A stretch of 64,000 bases of DNA from positions 4,464,001 to 4,528,000 of the forward strand of contig NSGV01000001.1 in assembly GCA_002300355.1 (NCBI GenBank). Reading direction: 5' to 3'. The stretch is from Streptomyces sp. TLI_235. Its GTDB lineage: Bacteria; Actinomycetota; Actinomycetes; Streptomycetales; Streptomycetaceae. The notes under the pieces were generated by a model. It searched no databases, was not told the origin of the DNA, and saw only the letters and a list, made by a program, of their open reading frames with translations. Positions 44,484 to 52,640 of the stretch are shown in pieces. The first letter of the stretch is position 1. Each line of letters opens with the position of its first letter. A program made the translations under genes and the position numbers.

Positions 44484-46274
44484 GTGCCGAAGCCGGAACT
44501 CGACAAGCTCGCCGCCGAGCTGGAGGCCCACCTGGGCGATCCGCACGACCCGGCGAGCCGCATGCCGTACCAGCGGATCCTCGACCACGACGAGCGCGAG
44601 GAGTACCCCTACCCCTTCGTCAACCTGCTGCAGCGCTGGGGCGTCCACGAGTACAACATCCCCGCGGCCCAGGGCGGCCGCGCCGGCGACGTGGAGACCG
44701 GCTTCAACCTGCTGCGCCTCATCGCCCGCCGCGACCCCACCACCGCCACCGCCCTGATCATCACCAGCCTGGCCTTCCTGCCCGCCTGGATCGCCGGCAC
44801 CGACGAGCAGAAGCAGTACCTGGTCGACGCCATGAAGCAGGGCAGCCGCTACGCCTGGGGCCTGTCCGAGCGCAACCACGGCAGCGACGTGCTCGGCAAC
44901 GAGATGCGCGCCGAGAAGGTGGACGGCGGCTACCTGCTCACCGGCGAGAAGTGGCTGATCGGCAACGCCCGCATCGCCGACGGCCTCACCGTCTTCGCCC
45001 GCACCAAGGAGTCCGGCGGCCCCGCCGGGTACTCGATCCTGCTGCTGGAGAAGCGCCGCACCCCGGCCGGCTCCGTCGAGGAACTGCCCAACGAGCGGCT
45101 GCACGGCCTGCGCGCCATCGACATGAGCGGCATCCGGACGGACGGGGTCTTCGTCCCCGACTCCGCCCGGCTCGGCGCGGAGGGCGCCGGCCTGGAGATC
45201 GCCCTGCAGACCTCGCAGGTCGCCCGCACCCTGATCGGCTCCATCGCGCTCTCCGCCGTGGACACCGCGCTGCGGGGCACCCTCGACTTCACCGAGCGCC
45301 GGGTGATCTTCGGCCGCACGGTGACCGACATCCCGTACTCCCGGCGGCAGTTGGCCGAGTGCTTCGCCGACCTGATGGTCGCCGACGCGGTCAGCCTCGG
45401 CGCCGTCCGCAGCCTGCAGCTCGTCCCGGAGCAGGCCAGCGTCTGGTCGTCCGTCGCCAAGTACCTGGTGCCGACCATGCTGGAACGCACCATGTCCCAG
45501 CTCAACGTGGTACTGGGCGCCCGCTTCTACCTCCGCGCCGAGCCGCACTTCGGCATCCACCAGAAGATGCTCCGCGACCTGCTGGTGGCCAACTTCGCCG
45601 ACGGCAACACCGTGGTCAACCTCAAGAACCTCGCCCTGCAGTTGGACGGACTGCTCGCCGCCGCCGTCGAGCCGCCCGCCGGCGCCGTCGCCGAGGCCGA
45701 GGAGCACGTCCGCACCCTCTACGGCATGGACCGGCCACTGCCGCTCTACCGCCCCTGGGACCAGGAGCTGTTCAGCCGCGGCAAGGACGACGCCCTGCTC
45801 GCCGCGCCCGCCTCGCTGGCCGCCCTGCGCCGCCTCGCCGCCGACGCCGGGGGTGAGGAGCGCGACCGCCTGGAGCGCGCCGCCGGCACCGCCGCCGAAC
45901 TCCTCGGCCGTGCCCCGGCCCTGCGCGAACGCAGCCGCAGCCTGAAGGCCCGACTCGGCCGCGACTACGGCCCGTCCGCCGAACTCTTCGACCTCGCCAA
46001 GGAGTACTGCCTGCTGCACGCCGTCGCCGCCTGCGTGCACACCCACATCCACTCCGCCGACGCCCTGGAGGACCCGCTGCCCAGCGGCGCCCTGCTGCTG
46101 CTCCAGCTGGAGCGGCTGCGCCGGCACTGGTACCCGCACGAGGCGGTCACCGACGCCGCCGACGTGGACGAGGTGACGGCCGTGCTGCGCCGCCTCCACC
46201 GCGGCAACCGGCTGTTCTCGCACTGGCAGTTCCGGCTGGCCGAGCGCACCGCGCCCGTCCCCGGCACGCAGTGA
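44484..46274 (+). CDS. Acyl-CoA dehydrogenase-like flavoprotein 2 of the cluster
   Basis: A second FAD acyl dehydrogenase homologue, 596 residues, related in length and layout to the preceding protein but clearly diverged. Motifs are GLSERNHGSDVLGNEM, LTGEKW (to Trp157) and the FAD-contact region IFGRTVTDIPYSRRQLAE. The YEGT region reads FADGNTVVN, with Asp373 where the catalytic Glu is expected. GTG 44484 follows GGAGGAGA. As several actinobacterial FadE pairs form alpha2-beta2 enzymes from adjacent genes, a joint enzyme is plausible but unproven. Confidence 0.86.
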   Translation: MPKPELDKLAAELEAHLGDPHDPASRMPYQRILDHDEREEYPYPFVNLLQRWGVHEYNIPAAQGGRAGDVETGFNLLRLIARRDPTTATALIITSLAFLPAWIAGTDEQKQYLVDAMKQGSRYAWGLSERNHGSDVLGNEMRAEKVDGGYLLTGEKWLIGNARIADGLTVFARTKESGGPAGYSILLLEKRRTPAGSVEELPNERLHGLRAIDMSGIRTDGVFVPDSARLGAEGAGLEIALQTSQVARTLIGSIALSAVDTALRGTLDFTERRVIFGRTVTDIPYSRRQLAECFADLMVADAVSLGAVRSLQLVPEQASVWSSVAKYLVPTMLERTMSQLNVVLGARFYLRAEPHFGIHQKMLRDLLVANFADGNTVVNLKNLALQLDGLLAAAVEPPAGAVAEAEEHVRTLYGMDRPLPLYRPWDQELFSRGKDDALLAAPASLAALRRLAADAGGEERDRLERAAGTAAELLGRAPALRERSRSLKARLGRDYGPSAELFDLAKEYCLLHAVAACVHTHIHSADALEDPLPSGALLLLQLERLRRHWYPHEAVTDAADVDEVTAVLRRLHRGNRLFSHWQFRLAERTAPVPGTQ

Positions 46275-46340
46275 TCCGCACGATTCCGGCCACCCCGATC
46301 ACCCCGATCACCCCCGACACCGCACCGGAAGGAGCGGCCC

Positions 46341-46559
46341 GTGCCACGGCACCCGGGCGCCCGAGCGCTCTGCCCGTCCTGCCACCGCGGCGGCCGACCG
46401 GACCGCCTCGACCCCGACCTCAAGGTCTGCCCTCCGTGCCGGGAGCGGCTGCGCTGGGAGATGTCCGAATGGCTCAAGCAGCTCGTCGGCATGGGCGTCC
46501 TCGGCACCGTCCCGGAGCCCCCGGCGCACCGCGGCCGGAGGCGTGATGCCCGCGCGTGA
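46341..46559 (+). CDS. Small double-CxxC protein, 72 aa
   Basis: Unrecognised small protein. Two CxxC pairs (CPSC near residue 11 and CPPC near residue 30) suggest a zinc ribbon or knuckle, followed by an amphipathic stretch RLRWEMSEWLKQLVGMGVLG. GTG 46341 has GGAG 8 bases upstream, and the 3' end overlaps the PPTase gene by 14 bases, so it is embedded in the operon. Its role is unknown; a scaffold or regulator of the synthase is only a guess. Confidence 0.7.
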   Translation: MPRHPGARALCPSCHRGGRPDRLDPDLKVCPPCRERLRWEMSEWLKQLVGMGVLGTVPEPPAHRGRRRDARA

Positions 46560-47250
46560 CGGCCACCTCTGGCTGCTCCCGGAGACCGCCGCCGACGCCT
46601 TCGCCGACCGGCACGGCGGAGCGGCGCTGCTCGGCCCCGAGGAGCGGGCGCAGCTGGCCCGCCTGCGCGGCGAGGGCGCCCGGCGGCGCTTCCTCGGCGG
46701 CCGGGTGCTCGCCCGGTACGCGCTGAGCGCCCGCTCCGGCCGCCCGCTCGGCGGCTGGCGGGTGCGCACCGGCCCGGACGGCCGTCCGGAGCCCGAACCG
46801 GCCGCCGGCGGCCTGCGGTTCAACCTCTCGCACACCGACGGCATGGTCGCCTGCCTGGTGACGGCCGGCCGCAGCTGCGGGGTGGACGTGGAGCCCGCCG
46901 CGGCCGGCGCGGACGCCGTCCGCCACCTGCCCCGCTGGTTCGCCCCCGCCGAGCGGGCCGCCGTGGACGGCGCCCCCGCGGCCGAGCGGCCGGCCCGGGT
47001 CGCCGCCTACTGGGTGCTCAAGGAGGCGTACCTCAAGGCGGTCGGCACCGGGCTGCGCCGGGAGCTCGCCGGCTTCTCCTTCACCCCGCCGGCCGAGCGG
47101 CCGATCCGGCTCACCGACCCGGCCGCGACGGCCGCCGAGAACGCCGGCTGGCACTTCGAACTGATCCACCCCGCACCGGGATACGTCCTCGCCGCCGCCG
47201 TGCAGGACGGCCGGGGCGGCCGCATCCACCGCACCCTGATCGCCCCCTGA
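46546..47250 (+). CDS. pfaE: Sfp-type 4'-phosphopantetheinyl transferase (PfaE role)
   Basis: Transfers phosphopantetheine from CoA to carrier-protein serines; 234 residues. The Sfp signatures are visible: FNLSHTDGMVACLV, the metal-binding GVDVEP, and WVLKEAYLKAVGTGL. ATG 46546 with GGAGG a few bases before is preferred to GTG 46543. Position in the cluster indicates that it primes the three PfaA ACPs and the free ACP, the role of PfaE in marine systems. Overlaps the small CxxC gene. Confidence 0.93.
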   Translation: MPARDGHLWLLPETAADAFADRHGGAALLGPEERAQLARLRGEGARRRFLGGRVLARYALSARSGRPLGGWRVRTGPDGRPEPEPAAGGLRFNLSHTDGMVACLVTAGRSCGVDVEPAAAGADAVRHLPRWFAPAERAAVDGAPAAERPARVAAYWVLKEAYLKAVGTGLRRELAGFSFTPPAERPIRLTDPAATAAENAGWHFELIHPAPGYVLAAAVQDGRGGRIHRTLIAP

Positions 47251-47267
47251 CCAGCTAAGGACCCCTC

Positions 47268-48563
47268 ATGTCTGCAACCGCCAAGCCCCGGGTCGCGGTC
47301 GTCGGCGCCGGCGTGGCCGGCCTGTCCGCCGCGTACCGGCTCCGCGAGCACGCCGAGATCACCCTCTTCGAGCAGGACGGCCGCCCCGGCGGGCACGCCA
47401 ACACCGTCGAGGTCGAGGACGACGGGCGGGTGCTCGGCATCGACACCGCCTTCGTCGTCTTCAACAAGCCCAGCTACCCCAACCTCAGCCGGTTCTTCGA
47501 CGAGCTGGGGGTCGCCACCCGCCGGCACGAGGGCGGCTTCAACTTCTTCGACCTGGACAGCGGACTCCAGTACGGCACCGCCGAGATGGCGCTGCCCGAG
47601 GAGGAGGTGCTGGCCCGCTACCCGGTGGAGTTCCGCACCATCTGGCGCGAGGCCCGCCGCTTCCACCAGGAGGGCCGCAAGGACTTCCTGCGCAAGCGCA
47701 CCGACCTGCCGCTGGGGGAGTACCTCGACCGCGGCGGCTACAGCGCCGAGTTCCGGTACGGCTACGTCATCCTGCTGTGCACCGCCGTCTGGTCGGTGCC
47801 CGCGGAGCTGATCTGGGAGATGCCGGCCACCACGGTGATCGCCTTCTTCATGGCGCACGACGAGGGCGGCCTGGGCGGGCAGCGGGTCGACTGGCAGACG
47901 GTGGAAGGCGGTTCGATCCGCTACGTGCGCGCGGCGCTGGCCGCGATCGACCCCAAGCTGCGGCTCGGCGAGCGGGTCCTCTCGGTCACCGAGCAGCCGG
48001 ACGGGGTCACCGTCACCACCGCCTCCGGCGCGGAGCACTTCGACCACGCGGTGGTCGCCGCCCACGGCGACCAGGCCCGTGACCTCCTCACCGAGCCGAG
48101 CGCGGTGCAGCGCGAGACGCTGGCGAAGGTCCGCTACAACTCCTCCGTCGCGGTGCTGCACACCGACCCCTCGGTGATGCCCGCCGACCGCTCCCGCTGG
48201 GACAACTGGAACTACGGCAAGGTCGCCGTGGACGGCGAGGTCCGCCCGTACGTCGCCTACTACATGAACCGGCTGCACGGCTTCGACTCGGCGCAGGACT
48301 ACTTCGTCACCCTGGACTGCCCGCTGCCGGTGCGGGAGGAGTCGGTGATCCGCGAACTGCACTACGAGCACCCGGTGATCGACCTGGACCTGCGCACCCT
48401 GCAGAAGACCATCTACCGGGTGAACGAGGGCACCCGGATCAAGCTCGCCGGCTCGTACTTCCACTCCAAGCAGCTGCACTGGGACCAGATCGGCTCGCAC
48501 GAGGCGGCGTTCTCCTCCGGCCTGGAGGCGGCGGAGCAGCTGCTGCGGGAGCTCGGCCGCTGA
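47268..48563 (+). CDS. FAD-dependent amine-oxidase-like protein (COG2907; isomerase/desaturase-like)
   Basis: Flavoprotein of 431 residues with an N-terminal Rossmann motif VVGAGVAGLSAAYRL (Gly13/15/18), the FEQDGRPGGHANTVEVEDDG segment, and the IDTAFVVFNKPSYPNL signature of COG2907. Relatives include fatty-acid double-bond isomerases and proteins encoded beside cyclopropane fatty acid synthases. Here it closes the Pfa-type operon 17 bases after the PPTase, so it may shift or introduce double bonds in the chain. AAGGA precedes ATG 47268. The activity is inferred from family and context. Confidence 0.85.
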   Translation: MSATAKPRVAVVGAGVAGLSAAYRLREHAEITLFEQDGRPGGHANTVEVEDDGRVLGIDTAFVVFNKPSYPNLSRFFDELGVATRRHEGGFNFFDLDSGLQYGTAEMALPEEEVLARYPVEFRTIWREARRFHQEGRKDFLRKRTDLPLGEYLDRGGYSAEFRYGYVILLCTAVWSVPAELIWEMPATTVIAFFMAHDEGGLGGQRVDWQTVEGGSIRYVRAALAAIDPKLRLGERVLSVTEQPDGVTVTTASGAEHFDHAVVAAHGDQARDLLTEPSAVQRETLAKVRYNSSVAVLHTDPSVMPADRSRWDNWNYGKVAVDGEVRPYVAYYMNRLHGFDSAQDYFVTLDCPLPVREESVIRELHYEHPVIDLDLRTLQKTIYRVNEGTRIKLAGSYFHSKQLHWDQIGSHEAAFSSGLEAAEQLLRELGR

Positions 48564-48614
48564 CGCCCCGGCGCCACTCCCGGAAAAAGCTGGCATTGGA
48601 AAGCGCCACTCTCT

Positions 48615-48641
48615 ATAGTGGATAGCGCAAGGTTCCACTAT
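48615..48641. promoter_or_regulatory. MerR-type operator upstream of DUF3291-like gene and MFS pump
   Basis: Perfect dyad ATAGTGGA-N11-TCCACTAT. The same TGGATAGC-N7-TCCACTATCGGT sequence recurs at 51510-51536 before the MerR gene, so both are probably bound by that MerR protein. Confidence 0.8.
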
Positions 48642-48701
48642 CGGTTTCGGCGGACCTCCGTGCGGGGGTTCGCCGAACGGCGGCCGAGGAAGGCTGACCC
48701 C

Positions 48702-49112
48702 ATGCCTACGCTCCCCTGGACCACCCCCAACCCTGCTCGGCCGCAGACCCGGGCCCTGGTCATGGCCTCCCGCCTGGAGGTCCGCTCACTCGCCGACGTC
48801 CCGCGCTTCTTCTGGAAGTCGCTGGCCGCCTGGCGGCAGGTCCGCACCGCGCCCGGCGCCCTCGGGGCCTCGCTCATCGCCCAGCCGCTCAAGCGCACCT
48901 TCTGGACCCTCTCCGCCTGGGAGACCAGGGAGGCGCTCTACACCTACGCCAAGGCCGAGCCGCACTACTCGATCATGACCTCGCTGCGCCCGACCATGGC
49001 CGACTCCACCTTCACCTTCTGGGAGGTGCCGGTGGAGGGGCTCCCGATCACCTGGCCCGACGCCAAGCGGCGACTCGCCGAGCAGCAGCAGGCCGACGCC
49101 GCCGCGAGCTGA
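48702..49112 (+). CDS. DUF3291-like / monooxygenase-fold small protein
   Basis: Soluble protein of 136 residues with the dimeric alpha-beta-barrel look (RALVMASRLEVRSLADVPRFF, then RTFWTLSAWETREALYTYAK and STFTFWEVP), as in DUF3291 and heme-oxygenase-like small proteins. The function is unknown. ATG 48702 is preceded by AGGAAGG. It lies 60 bases downstream of a MerR-type operator and before an MFS pump gene, so it is probably co-regulated with the pump by the MerR protein encoded at 50810-51454. Confidence 0.75.
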   Translation: MPTLPWTTPNPARPQTRALVMASRLEVRSLADVPRFFWKSLAAWRQVRTAPGALGASLIAQPLKRTFWTLSAWETREALYTYAKAEPHYSIMTSLRPTMADSTFTFWEVPVEGLPITWPDAKRRLAEQQQADAAAS

Positions 49113-49246
49113 CCCGACCGGCCGGCCCCCGGGGAGTGCGGTGCCGAGCGCTCCCCGGCGGGCCGCCGCGCACACCCCGCCGCAGCCCCGCCCCGGTCCT
49201 CCGCCCCGTGGGCCCCCTCGCACCACGACCGAAGGAGATAGCTGTC

Positions 49247-50725
49247 ATGTCCTCGACAGGATTGCCGTCCGTCCCGGCCGGGGACCACCCCGCCGCCGAC
49301 GGCGGCCGCACCGTTCCGCTCTGGCTGTCGATCGTCGCCTGCAGCGTGCCGATGTTCATGGTCGCGCTCGACAACCTGGTGGTCTCCACCGCCCTGCACA
49401 CCCTGGCCGTCGACCTCAAGGCCGACACCCGCGACCTCCAGTGGTTCGTCAACGCCTACGTGCTCAGCTTCTCCTGCCTGCTGCTGATCGGCGCCGCGCT
49501 CGGCGACCGCTTCGGCCGCCGGAAGATCTTCGTCCTCGGCATCACGATCTTCACGCTCGCCTCGATCGCCTGCGGCCTCGCCGACACCAGCGCCGAACTC
49601 ATCACCGCCCGCACCGTCCAGGGCTTCGGCGCCGCGGCCGTCATGCCGCTCTCGCTCACCCTGCTCTCGCACGCCGTCCCCGAGCGGCTGCGCAGCCTCG
49701 CCCTCGGCCTGTGGGGCGCGGTCAGCGGCCTCGCCATCGCGCTCGGCCCGGTGGTCGGCGGCGCCGTCGTCGACGGCCTCGCCTGGGAGTGGATCTTCTG
49801 GATCAACGTGCCGGTCGGCCTGATCGCCGTGCCGCTCGTGCTCAAGGTGCTCAAGGAGAGCCGCGGCGAGCGCGCCGCCCTCGACGTGGCCGGCATGCTC
49901 CTCGCCTCGGCCGGCCTGCTCGCCCTCGTCTGGGCCATCGTCAACGGCAGCGAGGACGGCTGGGCCTCAGCACGCATCCTCGGCGCCTTCGCCGCCGCCG
50001 TCGTCCTGCTGGCCGCCTTCGTGCTCTGGGAGCGCCGGGTCGAGCACCCCCTGCTCCCGCTCGGCTTCTACCGGATCCGCGCCTTCACCCTGACCAACAT
50101 CGTCTCGGCCTCGATGTACTTCGGCGTCTTCGGCTCGATCTTCTTCCTCTCCCAGTACCTGCAGGTCGCGCCCTACCGCACCCCGCTGCACGCCGGCGTG
50201 CTCACGCTGGCCTGGACGCTGATGCCGATGTTCATCGCCCCGGTGGCCGGTGCCCTCACCGACAAGGTGGGCGGCGGACGGCTGATGGCGCTCGGCCTCT
50301 TCCTGCAGGCCGCCGGCCTCGCCTGGATCAACCTGGCAGCGACCGACGACACCCCTTACTCCCGGCTGGTCGGCGCCATGCTGCTGGCCGGCGCCGGCAT
50401 GGGCTTCGCGATCGCCCCGACCGCGGCCGTGGTGCTCGGCGCGGTCGGCCCCGAGCACCGCGGCAAGGCCTCCGGCGCCAACACCACCGTCCGCGAGATC
50501 GGCGGCGCGCTCGGCATCGCCGTGCTCAGCACCGTCTTCCTGGAGTACGGCGGTCCGGCGAACGCCCAGGAGTTCGTCAAGGGCCTGCACCCGGCGGTCT
50601 GGGTCGGCGTCGCGGTCGTGGTGTTCGGCGGCGTCTGCGCCCTGTTCATCCCGCGCCCGCCCCGCCCGGCCGCGCAGCCCCTGGAGACCGTCCCCGAGGG
50701 CGAGCCCGCGCCGGCCAGCGCCTGA
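49247..50725 (+). CDS. DHA2-family MFS drug efflux transporter
   Basis: Proton-driven exporter with 14 predicted membrane helices, 492 residues. Motif A GAALGDRFGRRKIFV and motif C region GLAIALGPVVGGAVVDGLAWEW are clear. ATG 49247 has AAGGAG nine bases upstream. It follows the DUF3291-like gene by 134 bases, and a strong bidirectional terminator separates it from the convergent MerR gene. It could export the product of the adjacent Pfa-type cluster or an unrelated toxic compound; the shared MerR operator suggests induction by a ligand. Confidence 0.92.
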   Translation: MSSTGLPSVPAGDHPAADGGRTVPLWLSIVACSVPMFMVALDNLVVSTALHTLAVDLKADTRDLQWFVNAYVLSFSCLLLIGAALGDRFGRRKIFVLGITIFTLASIACGLADTSAELITARTVQGFGAAAVMPLSLTLLSHAVPERLRSLALGLWGAVSGLAIALGPVVGGAVVDGLAWEWIFWINVPVGLIAVPLVLKVLKESRGERAALDVAGMLLASAGLLALVWAIVNGSEDGWASARILGAFAAAVVLLAAFVLWERRVEHPLLPLGFYRIRAFTLTNIVSASMYFGVFGSIFFLSQYLQVAPYRTPLHAGVLTLAWTLMPMFIAPVAGALTDKVGGGRLMALGLFLQAAGLAWINLAATDDTPYSRLVGAMLLAGAGMGFAIAPTAAVVLGAVGPEHRGKASGANTTVREIGGALGIAVLSTVFLEYGGPANAQEFVKGLHPAVWVGVAVVVFGGVCALFIPRPPRPAAQPLETVPEGEPAPASA

Positions 50726-50740
50726 CCGGCCCCACACGCG

Positions 50741-50774
50741 CCGAAGGCCCCCGGGAGCTCCCGGGGGCCTTCGG
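50741..50774. terminator. Bidirectional terminator between MFS and merR
   Basis: Perfect 15-base inverted repeat with an AGCT loop (arms 50741-50755 and 50760-50774), between convergent genes. Confidence 0.9.
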
Positions 50775-50809
50775 CATCGGTCCGCGCGGTCCGCGCAGTC
50801 GGTCGACGG

Positions 50810-51454
50810 TCAGCCGCGGTCGGCCCCGGGCGCCTCGAAGGTGCGGTGCGAGGCGTCCGCCTGCGCGAGCCGGCGCATCGCCCCGATCAGCGCGTCGCCG
50901 AGGACGGTGCCGAGCACCGCCCCCTCCACCTTGCTGTCCAGGCCCTCGCGCCGGCCGATCAGTGCCAGCTCCGCGACGGAGAGCCGCTCGGCGGCGACCG
51001 CGTAGTCGTCGAAGATGTCCAGCAGGTCGTCCTGGCCGAGGTCGCGGAAGGTCACCACCAGCTGGGCCAGCGCCTGCCGGGCCGGATTGCCCGGCTTCAC
51101 CTGCCAGCCGTGCCGCTCCACCAGCTCCGTGACCAGCTTCTCCGCGCTCTCCCAGGCCTCCGGGTCGGCCGCGGTCACCGCGGGGGTGACGGCGGCCGAG
51201 GCGACGCCCAGCACCGCGTGCAGGCTGTTGCCGGGCTCGTCGATCGCCTGAAGCACGTCCCGGGTGGCGGCCACCGGGAGCTTGCCCACGTCGACCATCG
51301 CCCGCACCAGCTTCAGCCGGTGCACATGGGCCTCGCCGTACTGCGCCTGGTTGGGGCTGGTGAGCTCGCCACCGGGCAGCAGGCCCTCCCGCAGGTAGTA
51401 CTTGATGGTCGGGACCGGCACCCCGGTCCGGCGGCTCAGCTCTCCGATGCGCAT
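50810..51454 (-). CDS. MerR family transcriptional regulator
   Basis: Regulator of 214 residues. The winged helix-turn-helix is at the N-terminus (MRIGELSRRTGVPVPTIKYY, then LREGLLPGG), followed by the dimerisation helix and a ~110-residue ligand domain with no metal-binding Cys cluster, so a drug-type rather than a metal-type sensor. ATG 51454. Its own promoter region holds the dyad at 51510-51536, which is repeated before the pump genes at 48615-48641. Inferred activator of both promoters. Confidence 0.92.
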   Translation of the reverse strand: MRIGELSRRTGVPVPTIKYYLREGLLPGGELTSPNQAQYGEAHVHRLKLVRAMVDVGKLPVAATRDVLQAIDEPGNSLHAVLGVASAAVTPAVTAADPEAWESAEKLVTELVERHGWQVKPGNPARQALAQLVVTFRDLGQDDLLDIFDDYAVAAERLSVAELALIGRREGLDSKVEGAVLGTVLGDALIGAMRRLAQADASHRTFEAPGADRG

Positions 51455-51509
51455 GGCGTCCCGTCTGTTGGAGGTCGGGGCGGTCCGCCCGGGCGGTCGC
51501 GGACCAATA

Positions 51510-51536
51510 TGGATAGCATACGTCTCCACTATCGGT
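51510..51536. promoter_or_regulatory. MerR-type operator upstream of merR
   Basis: TGGATAGC-N7-TCCACTATCGGT, matching the site at 48619-48645 in both conserved blocks and in spacing. It lies 56-82 bases before the MerR start codon. Confidence 0.78.
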
Positions 51537-51599
51537 GTCCGCCCGGGAAGCGCGGGCACCGGCACCGGCGCGGCGGCCGTCCCGTATACCGTGGTGGGC

Positions 51600-52640
51600 G
51601 TGCAGGTACACCAGAACGCCCCGCTCGCCCCGCTGACCACGCTCCGGCTCGGCGGCCCCGCCCGCCGCCTCGTCACGGCCACCACCGACGAGGACGTCGT
51701 CGCGGCCGTCCGCGAGGCCGATGCGGCCGGCGAGCCGCTGCTCGTCCTCGGCGGCGGCTCCAACCTGGTGATCGGCGACGCGGGCTTCGACGGCACCGTG
51801 CTGCGGGTCGCCACCCGGGGCTTCGACCTGGACGGCACCCGCCTGGAGCTCGCCGCCGGCGAGGTCTGGACCGAGGTCGTCGCCCGTACCGTCGAGGCCG
51901 GCCTGGCCGGTATCGAGTTCCTGTCCGGCATCCCCGGCTCGGCCGGCGCCACCCCGGTGCAGAACGTCGGCGCCTACGGCCAGGAGGTCGCCGAGACCGT
52001 CACCGAGGTCGTCGCCTACGACCGGCGGGCCGGCGAGACGGTCGTCCTCACCAACGAGGAGTGCGGCTTCTCCTACCGACACAGCCGCTTCAAGGCCGAC
52101 CCGGCCCGCTACGTCGTCCTGCGGGTGCGCTTCGCCCTGGAGGACGCGGCCGGGCAGTCCTCCCCGGTCAAGTACGCCGAGGTCGCCCGGACCCTGGGCG
52201 TCGCGGCGGGGGAGCGGGTCGACCTCGTCACCGCCGCCGACACCGTGCTCAAGCTGCGGGCCGGCAAGGGCATGGTGCTGGACGCCGAGGACCACGACAC
52301 CTGGTCGGCCGGCTCCTTCTTCACCAACCCGGTGCTCACCGCCGAGCAGTACGCGGCCTTCACCGCCCGGCTCGACGGCCTGGCCGCCCCCGCCTACCCC
52401 GCCCCGGACGGCTGCACCAAGACCTCCGCCGCCTGGCTGATCGACAAGGCCGGCTTCACCAAGGGCTACGGCACCGGCCCGGCCACCCTCTCCACCAAGC
52501 ACACCCTGGCCCTCACCAACCGCGGCTCGGCCACCACCGCGGACCTACTGGCGCTGGCCCGCGAGGTCCGCGACGGCGTCCGCGCCGCCTTCGGCGTGGA
52601 GCTGGTGAACGAGCCGGTGATGATCGGCGTCGCCCTCTAG
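51600..52640 (+). CDS. murB: UDP-N-acetylmuramate dehydrogenase
   Basis: FAD enzyme of peptidoglycan precursor synthesis that reduces UDP-GlcNAc-enolpyruvate to UDP-MurNAc; 346 residues. FAD-binding loops VLGGGSNLVIGD and FLSGIPGSAGATPVQNVGAY are present, the catalytic Ser lies in SAGSFFTNP, and the late Glu is in VNEPVMIG. GTG 51600 fits the family start (APLAPLTTLRLGGPA). TATACC about 8-13 bases upstream and the lack of a ribosome site suggest a leaderless mRNA. Its 3' end overlaps that of the convergent add gene. Confidence 0.95.
   Translation: MQVHQNAPLAPLTTLRLGGPARRLVTATTDEDVVAAVREADAAGEPLLVLGGGSNLVIGDAGFDGTVLRVATRGFDLDGTRLELAAGEVWTEVVARTVEAGLAGIEFLSGIPGSAGATPVQNVGAYGQEVAETVTEVVAYDRRAGETVVLTNEECGFSYRHSRFKADPARYVVLRVRFALEDAAGQSSPVKYAEVARTLGVAAGERVDLVTAADTVLKLRAGKGMVLDAEDHDTWSAGSFFTNPVLTAEQYAAFTARLDGLAAPAYPAPDGCTKTSAAWLIDKAGFTKGYGTGPATLSTKHTLALTNRGSATTADLLALAREVRDGVRAAFGVELVNEPVMIGVAL

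Noticed and set aside
52109..52363. Antisense frame within murB
   Set aside because: Shadow of murB with no start signal or family match.
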